From Zhihengliuella alba (GTDB lineage Bacteria > Actinomycetota > Actinomycetes > Actinomycetales > Micrococcaceae): a DNA stretch of 64,000 nt. The stretch lies in NCBI RefSeq assembly GCF_039538765.1, contig NZ_BAABCJ010000005.1, forward strand, positions 186,001 through 250,000, read 5' to 3'. Positions within the stretch are counted from its first letter, which is position 1; every line of letters starts with the position of its first letter. Shown piece after piece: positions 8,728-15,733 of the stretch. The position numbers and the translations under genes are program-made. The notes below the pieces were generated by a model, which had not been told where the DNA came from, ran no database searches, and saw only the letters and a list, made by a program, of their open reading frames with translations.

Positions 8728-9222
8728 CTAGTAGTCGATCCGCGTCTCGAGCGAGTTCCAGGTGGTGAAGGGCTGTCTGACGTCCGGGAAGTCCTCCGGC
8801 GAGCCGTCGAGCTTGCGGACGGGCATCAGGCGGTCCCGGTCGGCGTTCTCGAAGTACTCGTAGAACACGACGTCGTCGAAGCCGCCGGACGCGGCGTCGT
8901 GGCGGTCGGCGGCGTACACGACGTCGCCGATGCGCGCCCAGAGGGCCGAGGCCAGGCACATGGGGCACGGCTCGCAGCTCGTGTAGAGGGTCGCGCCGGT
9001 CAGATCGAACGTGCCGAGCGCGGCGCAGGCGGTGCGGATCGCGGTGACCTCGGCGTGCGCCGTGGGGTCGTTGGTCGCCGTGACGCGGTTGACTCCCTCG
9101 AACACATGGCCGTCGGCGGTGACGACGACGGCGCCGAACGGGCCGCCCTGGTTGAGGGCGTTGGCGGTCGCCAGCTCGATGGCGGTGGCGAGGAAGGAGG
9201 TGGCGGTTTCAGTGGTACTCAT
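8728..9222 (-). CDS. guaD: Guanine deaminase, cytidine-deaminase fold
   Basis: This 164-residue zinc enzyme of the CDA superfamily hydrolyses guanine to xanthine and ammonia. The zinc and proton-shuttle motif is complete: His56-Ala-Glu58 in TAHAEV, and Cys86 and Cys89 in EPCPMC. Length and motifs match the Bacillus GuaD type rather than the larger amidohydrolase-type guanine deaminases. It is the first gene of the minus-strand unit leading to xanthine dehydrogenase, so it makes the xanthine that the downstream enzyme oxidises. An AAGGAA box lies about 10 bases before the ATG. A long hairpin leader sits 69 bases upstream. Confidence 0.9.
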   Translation of the reverse strand: MSTTETATSFLATAIELATANALNQGGPFGAVVVTADGHVFEGVNRVTATNDPTAHAEVTAIRTACAALGTFDLTGATLYTSCEPCPMCLASALWARIGDVVYAADRHDAASGGFDDVVFYEYFENADRDRLMPVRKLDGSPEDFPDVRQPFTTWNSLETRIDY

Positions 9223-9290
9223 TGTGTGACTTCCTTGGTGCTGAGGAAGCCCGGGGGCGCCGTAGCGGGGGTCTTCGTCGAGGATCCTGC

Positions 9291-9352
9291 GGCGCTGCGG
9301 CTACCAGGCTTCAGCTTGGGGATGAACGTTGAGTTGCCTGGTAGATAGCGCC
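9291..9352 (-). promoter_or_regulatory. Long hairpin in the guaD leader
   Basis: Read toward guaD, GGCGCT (9352-9347) pairs with AGCGCC (9296-9291). Inside it CTACCAGGC (9344-9336) pairs perfectly with GCCTGGTAG (9309-9301). In the 26-base apical loop TTCA and TGAA can also pair. It could be a regulatory RNA fold or, as DNA, an operator. It does not match any riboswitch consensus I can recall. Confidence 0.5.
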
Positions 9353-9674
9353 CCGGGATCCGGGAGCCCGCCATGGGCAGAACCGAGATTAGCACCAGTG
9401 TGTGATGCACGCCATAGGTTTTCTGGAACTTTTTTCCCACACTACGAAATTCTGGGTCGCACCCGGCGCTGACGACGGCCTATGCTGAGCGGACGAGTCC
9501 CTCCTCCGTGGCAGGCCATGCGGTCGATGCCGCGGCGGACCCGGACCCGCGCGCCTGCGTCCCCGGATCGGCAGCGCGCCCCTGGATCAGCAGACAGGGC
9601 CCCACTGAGCTGGCTCGTCGGCCCACGCCGACGACCGTCGACGTCGAGCACCGCATCGGTGCAGGAGGCCCCGC
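9353..9674. other. Divergent intergenic region, guaD / 8-oxoguanine deaminase
   Basis: This stretch holds promoters for both directions. A GGAA-N5-TTCC palindrome lies at 9425-9437 and matches boxes elsewhere in the purine island. TATGCT at 9481-9486 could be a -10 for the rightward gene, giving a leader of roughly 180 bases. Nothing coding is supported. Confidence 0.4.
9425..9437. promoter_or_regulatory. GGAA-N5-TTCC candidate operator
   Basis: GGAActtttTTCC is a 13-bp palindromic box between two divergent purine genes. Similar boxes occur at 11129-11141, 15534-15547 and 15691-15711. It is inferred to be a site for a purine-pathway regulator; no regulator gene adjoins it. Confidence 0.4.
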
Positions 9675-11060
9675 ATGAACGCCAGCACCCACGCCCTCAC
9701 TGATCCCGCCCCGTCGCGGCTCTGGATCAAGGACCCGCTCGCGGTCTTCACTGCCAACGGGCTCGACGCCCGGGGCGGCCTCGTGGTGGCGGACGGCCGG
9801 ATCTCCGAGCTGGTCCCGGCCGGCGGAGCGCCGGCGCAGCCGTGCCAGGAGGTGTTCGACGCCGGCCGCCACGTCCTGCTGCCGGGCCTGGTCAACACGC
9901 ACCACCACTTCTACCAGACCCTCACGCGGGCCTGGGCGCCGGTGGCGGATGCGCCGCTGTTCCCCTGGCTGAAGAATCTCTACCCCGTCTGGGCGCGGCT
10001 GACCCCCGAGGACCTGGAGCTCGCCGTGGAGGTGGCGCTCGCCGAACTCCTCCTCTCCGGCTGCACCACCGCCGCCGACCACCACTACCTCTTCCCGGCG
10101 GGACTGCAGGAGGCCATCGACGTCGAGGTCGCCGTCGTGCGCCGGATGGGGATGCGCGCCACGCTGACCCGGGGCTCCATGTCCCTCGGCGAGGACGACG
10201 GCGGACTCCCGCCGCGCTCCACCGTCCAGCGGGCGGACGCGATCCTCGCCGACAGCGAGCGGGTGATCCGCGCCTACCACGAGCCCGGCGACGGGGCCCT
10301 CGTCCAGATCGCGCTGGCCCCCTGCTCCCCGTTCTCCGTGACCACCGAGATCATGGCGGAGAGCGCGGCGCTCGCCGAGCGCCACGACGTCCGGCTCCAC
10401 ACGCACCTCGCCGAGACACTGGACGAGGAGGAGTTCTGCCGGCAGCGGTTCGGGCTGCGCACCGTCGACTACCTGGAGAGCGTCGGCTGGCTCGGCGACC
10501 GCACGTGGCTCGGCCACGGCATCCACTTCGACGGCGCCGAGATCGCCCGGCTGGGCGCCGCCGGCACCGCGGTGGCGCACTGCCCGACGTCCAACATGCG
10601 GCTCGCGTCCGGGACGGCGCGCGTGCTCGAGCTGGAGGACGCGGGCGTCCCGGTGGGGCTGGGGGTGGACGGGTCCGCGTCCAACGACGCCTCCAACATG
10701 ATCCTCGAGGCCCGGCAGGCGCTCTACCTGCAGCGGCTGCGCTACGGGGCCCAGGTCCCCGTGGAGCGGGCGCTCGGGTGGGCCACCCGGGGCTCCGCGG
10801 CGGCGCTCGGCCGGTCCGACCTCGGCCAACTGGCCCCGGGCCTGCAGGCGGATCTGGCGCTGTTCACGCTCGACGAGCTGCGGTTCTCCGGCAGCCACGA
10901 CCCGCTCGCGGCGCTCCTGCTCTGCGGGGCCGACCGCGCCGACCGGGTCATGGTGGGTGGCCGCTGGCGCGTGGTGGACGGGGCGATCCCCGGGCTGGAC
11001 GTCCCGGCGCTGGCGGCGCGGCACTCCGCGGCGGCCCGCCGGCTGGTGGCCGGTGCGTGA
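9675..11060 (+). CDS. 8-oxoguanine deaminase-like amidohydrolase
   Basis: This 461-residue metal-dependent hydrolase belongs to the AtzB/TrzN/8-oxoguanine deaminase group, which deaminates 8-oxoguanine to urate. Metal-site motifs are His76 and His78 in VNTHHHFYQTLTRAW, then HTHLAET, GHGIHFDG and GVDGSASNDASN. The TRAW and DASNM stretches are typical of 8-oxoguanine deaminases and related s-triazine hydrolases. The start is an ATG after AGGAGG. The context of guanine deaminase, xanthine dehydrogenase and purine permeases favours 8-oxoguanine over triazines. A guanine or other aminopurine substrate remains possible. Confidence 0.82.
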   Translation: MNASTHALTDPAPSRLWIKDPLAVFTANGLDARGGLVVADGRISELVPAGGAPAQPCQEVFDAGRHVLLPGLVNTHHHFYQTLTRAWAPVADAPLFPWLKNLYPVWARLTPEDLELAVEVALAELLLSGCTTAADHHYLFPAGLQEAIDVEVAVVRRMGMRATLTRGSMSLGEDDGGLPPRSTVQRADAILADSERVIRAYHEPGDGALVQIALAPCSPFSVTTEIMAESAALAERHDVRLHTHLAETLDEEEFCRQRFGLRTVDYLESVGWLGDRTWLGHGIHFDGAEIARLGAAGTAVAHCPTSNMRLASGTARVLELEDAGVPVGLGVDGSASNDASNMILEARQALYLQRLRYGAQVPVERALGWATRGSAAALGRSDLGQLAPGLQADLALFTLDELRFSGSHDPLAALLLCGADRADRVMVGGRWRVVDGAIPGLDVPALAARHSAAARRLVAGA

Positions 11061-11128
11061 GGCGGCGTCCAGGGTCTCTTCCGGCCCCGCTGCGGCGGCC
11101 GCCACACCCCAGCCCGCTTCCGGTTCAT

Positions 11129-11178
11129 GGAAATACTTTCCCGAAAGCATTCCCATCGACCCGGAAGCGGGCTACTGT
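11129..11178 (+). promoter_or_regulatory. Palindrome overlapping a candidate promoter before the xanthine permease
   Basis: GGAA-N5-TTCC at 11129-11141 is followed at once by CGAAAGCATTCC, so 11129-11153 forms a near-palindrome. Its right end overlaps TTCCCA (11150-11155), which lies 17 bases before TACTGT (11173-11178). A protein bound here would cover the -35. Promoter and operator are inferred. Confidence 0.4.
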
Positions 11179-11189
11179 GATCCACATCT

Positions 11190-11205
11190 CGTGATCTCGA
11201 TCACG
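11190..11205. promoter_or_regulatory. CRP/GlxR-like site
   Basis: CGTGATCTCGATCACG is a perfect palindrome of the GTGA-N6-TCAC form bound by CRP-family regulators (GlxR in corynebacteria). It lies just downstream of the candidate -10. As RNA it could instead form a 7-bp stem. Confidence 0.4.
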
Positions 11206-11233
11206 TAACCTGGGAGCAGCAGGCAGGGTCGTA

Positions 11234-11269
11234 ATGAGCTGGCATCAACCGATGCCGGCTCATTTTTTT
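11234..11269 (+). terminator. Intrinsic terminator, possible attenuator of the xanthine permease
   Basis: ATGAGC-T-GGCATC pairs with GATGCC-G-GCTCAT across an AACC loop, giving a 13-bp stem with one G-U pair, followed by six further T residues. It lies 174 bases after the deaminase and 208 bases before the permease. It either ends the deaminase transcript or attenuates a permease transcript started near 11185. Confidence 0.75.
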
Positions 11270-11311
11270 ATGCCCGACCAGCCCCCAGCGCATCTCCCAT
11301 CCAGCGAACTC

Positions 11312-11371
11312 CACCGCAGTCGAACCCATCGCAGTCGAACCCACCGCAGTCGAACCCATCGCACCGCAGCC
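11312..11371. repeat. 15-bp tandem repeats in a C-rich, G-poor leader
   Basis: Three copies of CAYCGCAGTCGAACC (11312, 11327, 11342) and a degenerate fourth (11357) lie in the permease leader. The whole segment 11272-11450 is rich in C and A and poor in G on the transcribed strand. That composition is typical of Rho-loading regions. Confidence 0.7.
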
Positions 11372-11477
11372 GCCCGACGGAACCCAACGAAACGCACTCT
11401 TCACGACGCACCCCCACGACGCACCGCGGCCACTCAACCGTCCGGCGACGACGCCGGCCAGAGACAGGACCAGCACC

Positions 11478-12992
11478 ATGACCAGCAAGAAGACCAGCGC
11501 CTCCCAGCGCGCCTCCCGGGAGTCGGCCCGCAACCGGCCGGCGTCCGGCCGCCCCGAGGACGAGCGGCTGCCCCTGGGCAGCACGTTCGCCTACGGCTTC
11601 CAGCACGTCCTGACCATGTACGGCGGCATCATCGCACCGCCGCTGATCGTCGGCGCCGCGGCCGGAATGTCCGCCCAGGACATCGGCCTGCTCATCGCGG
11701 CCTGCCTGTTCGTCGGCGGGTTCGCCACCATCCTGCAGACGGTGGGGATCCCGTTCTTCGGCTCCCAGCTGCCGCTCGTCCAGGGAGTCTCCTTCGCGGG
11801 CGTCTCCACCATGGTCGCGATCGTGCACGGCGGCGGAGGCATCCAGTCCGTCTTCGGCTCCGTGATCGTCGCCTCCCTGGTGGGCCTGGCCATCACGCCG
11901 CTGTTCTCGAAGATCATCAAGTTCTTCCCGCCCGTCGTCACCGGCACGGTCATCACCACCATCGGCCTGACGCTCATGCCGGTCGCGGCCAACTGGGCCA
12001 TGGGCGGGAACTCCTCGGCGGAGGACTACGCCAGCGTCGCGAATATCGGGCTCGCTGCGGCGACCACCGCCGTCGTGCTCCTCCTGAGCAAGATCGGCAA
12101 CGCGGCCATCTCCCGCCTCTCCATCCTGCTGGCCATGGTGATCGGCACGCTCATCGCCCTCGCGACCGGCATGGCCGACTTCTCCAAGGTCGGCGAGGGC
12201 GCGATCGTCGCCTTCCCCACGCCGTTCGCCTTCGGCGCTCCGACGTTCGAGCTCGCCGCGATCATCTCCATGCTGATCGTCATCCTGGTGACGCTGACGG
12301 AGACCTCCGCGGACATCATCGCCGTCGGCGAGATCACCGGCTCCAAGGTCGACTCCAAGCGGATCGGCAACGGCCTGCGCGCCGACATGCTCTCCTCGGT
12401 CCTCTCGCCCGTGTTCAACTCCTTCACCCAGAGTGCGTTCGCCCAGAACGTCGGCCTCGTGGCCATCACGGGCATCAAGAGCCGGTTCGTGGTCAGCGCC
12501 GGCGGCCTGATCCTCGTGATCCTCGGCCTGCTGCCCATCCTGGGCCGCGTGGTCGCTGCGGTGCCGACGCCCGTGCTCGGCGGGGCCGGCGTGGTGCTCT
12601 TCGGCACGGTGGCCGCCAGCGGCATCCGGACCCTCGCCAAGGTCGAGTACCGGAACAACATGAACCTGGTCATCGTGGCGACGTCGATCGGCTTCGGGAT
12701 GATCCCCATCGCCGCCCCGCACTTCTACGAGAACTTCCCCACCTGGTTCGCCACGATCTTCCACTCCGGCATCAGCTCGGCGGCCGTCATGGCGATCCTG
12801 CTGAACATCCTGTTCAACCACGTGAAGAAGGGGAACTCGGAGAACCAGTCCGTGTTCGTCGCCGGGACCGACCGGGTCGTCACCGACCAGGACGTCGCGT
12901 GCCTGTCCGAGGGAGACCGGTTCGAGGGCGGCCGGCTGATCGACTGCGACGGCCGGGAGGTGCCGATCAAGTCCACCGCGGGCGAGCACTAG
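11478..12992 (+). CDS. NCS2 xanthine/urate permease
   Basis: This 504-residue transporter of the nucleobase-ascorbate family has about 12-14 helices and imports xanthine, urate or uracil with protons. The family signature is intact: EITGSKVD near residue 285 and AQNVGLVAITGIKSR near 325. The QN and TG positions follow the xanthine/urate permeases (XanQ, UacT, PucJ/K). The N-terminal 40 residues are polar. With xanthine dehydrogenase and allantoin genes on either side, xanthine or urate is the likely substrate. The two cannot be told apart by eye. Confidence 0.85.
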   Translation: MTSKKTSASQRASRESARNRPASGRPEDERLPLGSTFAYGFQHVLTMYGGIIAPPLIVGAAAGMSAQDIGLLIAACLFVGGFATILQTVGIPFFGSQLPLVQGVSFAGVSTMVAIVHGGGGIQSVFGSVIVASLVGLAITPLFSKIIKFFPPVVTGTVITTIGLTLMPVAANWAMGGNSSAEDYASVANIGLAAATTAVVLLLSKIGNAAISRLSILLAMVIGTLIALATGMADFSKVGEGAIVAFPTPFAFGAPTFELAAIISMLIVILVTLTETSADIIAVGEITGSKVDSKRIGNGLRADMLSSVLSPVFNSFTQSAFAQNVGLVAITGIKSRFVVSAGGLILVILGLLPILGRVVAAVPTPVLGGAGVVLFGTVAASGIRTLAKVEYRNNMNLVIVATSIGFGMIPIAAPHFYENFPTWFATIFHSGISSAAVMAILLNILFNHVKKGNSENQSVFVAGTDRVVTDQDVACLSEGDRFEGGRLIDCDGREVPIKSTAGEH

Positions 12993-13060
12993 CACCGAGC
13001 AGCACCGAGCGGGGCCGAGCAGGGCCGAGCAGCACCGAGCGGGGCCGAGCAGCACCGAGT
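12991..13060. repeat. Seven 10-bp tandem repeats after the permease
   Basis: Seven exact 10-bp units ending in CCGAGC or CCGAGT run from 12991 to 13060 (AGCACCGAGC and GGGGCCGAGC types). They begin at the permease stop codon and end before a convergent terminator. Two degenerate units follow. The array is non-coding and probably slippage-prone. Confidence 0.85.
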
Positions 13061-13110
13061 AGAACGACCAGTGGCGAGCAGGAAGGCGGAGATCATGCTC
13101 CGGACACAGC

Positions 13111-13140
13111 AGCGGGACCCCGGCCTTCCGGGATCCCGCT
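13111..13140. terminator. Bidirectional hairpin between convergent genes
   Basis: AGCGGGA pairs with TCCCGCT and, inside it, CCCGG pairs with CCGGG around a CCTT loop. It lies between the permease and racemase-family stop codons and has no T-tract. It probably ends transcription from both sides. Confidence 0.65.
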
Positions 13141-13163
13141 GCCGTGCCCTGGTGGGGGATGGA

Positions 13164-13895
13164 TCAGACGCGTGCGGCCGAGAACGGCCAGCCGGTGACC
13201 TGCTTGGGCCGCGGCGGCGCATAGGTGCGGACCTTGGAGGTCGAGAGGCCCAGCCGGACCAGGCCCTCGGCGATCGCCACGGCGGCGCGGACGCCGTCGA
13301 CGATCGGCACGCCGGTGGCGGCGGAGACGGCCTCCTCCAGCTCGGCCATGCCGCCGCAGCCGAGGCAGATCACCTCGGCGTGGTCGCGCTCCACGGCCTC
13401 GCGCGACTGCGCCACGATCGCCTCGACGGCGCGCTCCGGCGAGGACTCGAGCTCGAGGACGCCGAGCCCGGAGGCCCGGACGGACGCGCACCGGGCGTCG
13501 AGGCCGGCGAGCTTGAGCCGGTCCTCGATCAGCGGGACGGTCCGGTCCAGGGTGGTGACCACGGAGTACTTGTGGCCCAGGTACATCGCGGTGGAGGCCG
13601 CGGCCTCGGTGATGTCCACGACCGGCACGTCGAGCAGCTCCTGGAGCCCCTCGCGGCCGTGCTCGCCGTAGCCGGCCTGGATGACGGCGTCGTACGGCTC
13701 CGGGTAGGACGTCACGACGTCCATGACGGCCAGCGCCGCCAGGTAGGACTCGAAGTTCCCCTCGCAGGAGTCCGCGCCGAAGCGCGGGGTGAGGCCGACG
13801 ATCTCGGTCCCCGGGGAGGCGACGGCCCGGGCCGAGGCCGCGATGGCCTCGGTCATGGACTCTGTGGTGTTGACGTTGACGACGAGAATGCGCAT
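13164..13895 (-). CDS. Asp/Glu/hydantoin racemase-family protein with one catalytic Cys
   Basis: This 243-residue protein has the Asp/Glu/hydantoin racemase fold, as do allantoin racemase HpxA and hydantoin racemase HyuE. It starts with ILVVNVNTTESMT and has the second catalytic cysteine, Cys180, in CLGCGGM. The first catalytic Cys, normally in a motif like ACFGDPG, is replaced by Gly75 in QAGYGEHG. A two-base racemase needs both. Arylmalonate decarboxylase, of the same superfamily, has exactly one Cys with Gly at the other position. The gene follows the allantoin permease by 9 bases, so an allantoin-related substrate is likely. Whether it racemises, decarboxylates or does something else is open. 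Confidence 0.75.
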   Translation of the reverse strand: MRILVVNVNTTESMTEAIAASARAVASPGTEIVGLTPRFGADSCEGNFESYLAALAVMDVVTSYPEPYDAVIQAGYGEHGREGLQELLDVPVVDITEAAASTAMYLGHKYSVVTTLDRTVPLIEDRLKLAGLDARCASVRASGLGVLELESSPERAVEAIVAQSREAVERDHAEVICLGCGGMAELEEAVSAATGVPIVDGVRAAVAIAEGLVRLGLSTSKVRTYAPPRPKQVTGWPFSAARV

Positions 13896-13904
13896 GCGGT
13901 GCTC

Positions 13905-15476
13905 CTAGTGGGTGCTGGCGACGGCGATCGGCTCGCCGGAGACGTCGGTGACGGCGGCGCGCCGGTCGGCGACCACCAGATAGACGAGTGCTCCGAGTCC
14001 GGCCCCGATGAACCAGGAGAAGGACGAGACGACGGCGAACGCCGGGACGAAGGCCAGGAGCATGGCGATCACGGCCGTGGGGACGAGGGCGGCGACCGCC
14101 CGCGGGTTGAAGCCGCGCTTGAAGTAGTACTCCGACGCCGGCCGGTCGCGGTAGAGGTCCGGGACGTTCACGCGGGCGCGGCGCAGCAGCCAGTAGTCGG
14201 CCATGATGATGCCGAACAGCGGGCCGAGGAGCGCGCCGAGGCCGCCCAGGAAGTACGTGATGACCACGGGCGAGTTGTAGAGGTTCCACGGCAGGATCAG
14301 GAGGCCCAGGATGCCCGAGACCAGGCCGGCCCGGCGGAAGTCCAGGACCTTCGGGAAGAGGTTGGACAGCGCGTAGATCGGGGCCACGAAGTTCGCCATG
14401 AGGTTCACGGCGATGGTCAGGACCAGCAGGGCCAGGCAGGCCAGCACCAGGAAGAGCGTGTTCGGGACCGTCTGGACGATGTCCGCGGGGGACTCGATGA
14501 CGGTGCCGTTGATCTTGAACTGGGCGCCGGCGAGGACCACCACGATCGCCCCGAAGAGCAGCATGTTGATGGGGATGCCGTAGAAGTTGCCGCGCACGAT
14601 CGAGCCCTTGGAGTGCGCGCCGCGGGTGAAGTCGCAGAAGTTCAGCACGAACGTGCCGTAGATCGAGACCCACAGTGCTGCGCCGCCGAGGATGGCCAAC
14701 CACATGTCCACGCCGGTCTTTGAGTCGGGCGTGCTCCAGGCGATCGAGCCGCCGGCCTCGACGAACATCCACACGGCGAGGGCGGCCATGGTGACCAGGA
14801 TGACCGGCCCGGCGAACGCCTCGTACTTGCGGATCATCTCCATGCCGTAGCTGACGATGACCAGCTGCAGGGCCCAGAGGAGGACGAAGGAGATCCAGCC
14901 CAGGGCCGAGAGGCCGAGGTAGTCGCTCTGGTCGAGGGCGGCCGCGCCGGGGATCACGGCGACGATCATGATGCGGAAGACGACGGAGGCCAGGTAGGTC
15001 TGGATGCCGAACCAGGCGATGGCGACGGCGCCGCGGATCAGCGCGGGGATCTGGGCGCCCCGGATGCCGAACGCGATGCGGCTCATGACGGGGAACGGGA
15101 CGCCGGTCTTCTCGCCCATGAAGCCGGAGAGGTTCAGCAGGACGAAGAGGAAGGCGCCGCCCAGTCCGAGGGCGAGCAGGATCTGCCAGCCGCCGAGGCC
15201 GAGGGCGAAGAGGCCGATCGCGAATGCGTAGTTGCCGAGGCTGTGCACGTCGTTGGCCCACAGGGTGAAGATGCTGTAGGCGCGCCAGGTGCGGCCCTCC
15301 CGCTTGGTCGGGGCGAGGTCCTGGTTGTAGAGATCGGGGCTCAGGTCGAAGGGGTTGTTCTCGCGGACGGTGCCCGTGGGGCTGCCCGGGTCGACGCCCG
15401 GGGTGTTCGTCACGGCGGCCGCCGGACCGGCGCCGGTGCCGGTGGGCGGGGAGATCGTTTCGTCGGTGGCGCTCAT
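13905..15476 (-). CDS. NCS1-family allantoin permease
   Basis: This 523-residue, 12-helix transporter belongs to the NCS1 family (Mhp1, PucI, AllP), which imports allantoin, hydantoins or nucleobases with Na+ or H+. Family landmarks are NQDLAPTKREGRTW near residue 50, FTLWANDVHSLGNYAFA near 70, GIQTYLAS near 165 and FCDFTRGAHSKGSIVRGNFYGIP near 285. An Ala/Thr/Pro-rich cytosolic tail of about 40 residues precedes the core. AGAAGG lies before the ATG. It is the first gene of a minus-strand pair with the racemase-family gene and is divergent from the glyoxylate operon. This context supports allantoin over cytosine or hydantoins. Confidence 0.87.
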   Translation of the reverse strand: MSATDETISPPTGTGAGPAAAVTNTPGVDPGSPTGTVRENNPFDLSPDLYNQDLAPTKREGRTWRAYSIFTLWANDVHSLGNYAFAIGLFALGLGGWQILLALGLGGAFLFVLLNLSGFMGEKTGVPFPVMSRIAFGIRGAQIPALIRGAVAIAWFGIQTYLASVVFRIMIVAVIPGAAALDQSDYLGLSALGWISFVLLWALQLVIVSYGMEMIRKYEAFAGPVILVTMAALAVWMFVEAGGSIAWSTPDSKTGVDMWLAILGGAALWVSIYGTFVLNFCDFTRGAHSKGSIVRGNFYGIPINMLLFGAIVVVLAGAQFKINGTVIESPADIVQTVPNTLFLVLACLALLVLTIAVNLMANFVAPIYALSNLFPKVLDFRRAGLVSGILGLLILPWNLYNSPVVITYFLGGLGALLGPLFGIIMADYWLLRRARVNVPDLYRDRPASEYYFKRGFNPRAVAALVPTAVIAMLLAFVPAFAVVSSFSWFIGAGLGALVYLVVADRRAAVTDVSGEPIAVASTH

Positions 15477-15532
15477 AGCAGGCCTTCTGTCATGCCGCAG
15501 CTGCGGCGAGTGGGGGAGTAGTTTTCACAGCA

Positions 15533-15548
15533 CGGAAATAAGATTCCG
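15533..15548. promoter_or_regulatory. CGGAA-N6-TTCCG palindrome upstream of the allantoin permease
   Basis: CGGAAataagaTTCCG is a 16-bp inverted repeat 57 bases before the permease start. It belongs to the GGAA/TTCC group of boxes in the purine island and is a candidate operator. Confidence 0.45.
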
Positions 15549-15599
15549 CGCGACGTGGGATTAAGTAACGCCCATCACACGGGCCGTGTCAACCACTTC

Positions 15600-15631
15600 T
15601 CGCATCGCGACAATGATTCGTCGCATCGCGA
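15600..15631. promoter_or_regulatory. Direct repeat TCGCATCGCGA, 21-bp period
   Basis: TCGCATCGCGA occurs at 15600-15610 and again at 15621-15631, two helical turns apart. The second copy ends 11 bases before the -35 of the glyoxylate operon. The position suits an activator bound on one face of the helix. Confidence 0.5.
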
Positions 15632-15642
15632 GAGCGAGCCCC

Positions 15643-15672
15643 TTGACAGGTGTTCCGGCCCACACCTACGCT
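15643..15672 (+). promoter_or_regulatory. Promoter of the hyi-glxR-gcl-glxK-allB operon
   Basis: A consensus TTGACA at 15643-15648 lies 18 bases before TACGCT at 15667-15672. Transcription should start near 15680, leaving a leader of about 55 bases before hyi. Confidence 0.65.
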
Positions 15673-15690
15673 TCTCGTAATGCAGAATAA

Positions 15691-15711
15691 GGTTTCCACG
15701 ATCAGGAAACC
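15691..15711. promoter_or_regulatory. Perfect inverted repeat downstream of the hyi promoter
   Basis: GGTTTCC-N7-GGAAACC at 15691-15711 lies about 10 bases after the expected transcription start, a usual repressor position. It could alternatively form a hairpin in the leader. It resembles the other GGAA/TTCC boxes nearby with the half-sites inverted. Confidence 0.5.
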
Positions 15712-15733
15712 CGGCGAAACGAAGGGAACCGCG

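Noticed and set aside
9291..9352. Known purine, guanidine or NMT1 xanthine riboswitch
   Set aside because: The loop and junction sequences do not match the consensus of those classes as I know them. It is kept only as an unclassified hairpin.
9675..11060. Assignment as an atrazine or hydroxyatrazine hydrolase
   Set aside because: Sequence alone would allow it, since the families are close, but the purine gene context makes 8-oxoguanine deaminase much more likely.
12991..13060. CRISPR-like array
   Set aside because: The units are contiguous decamers with no spacers and no cas genes nearby.
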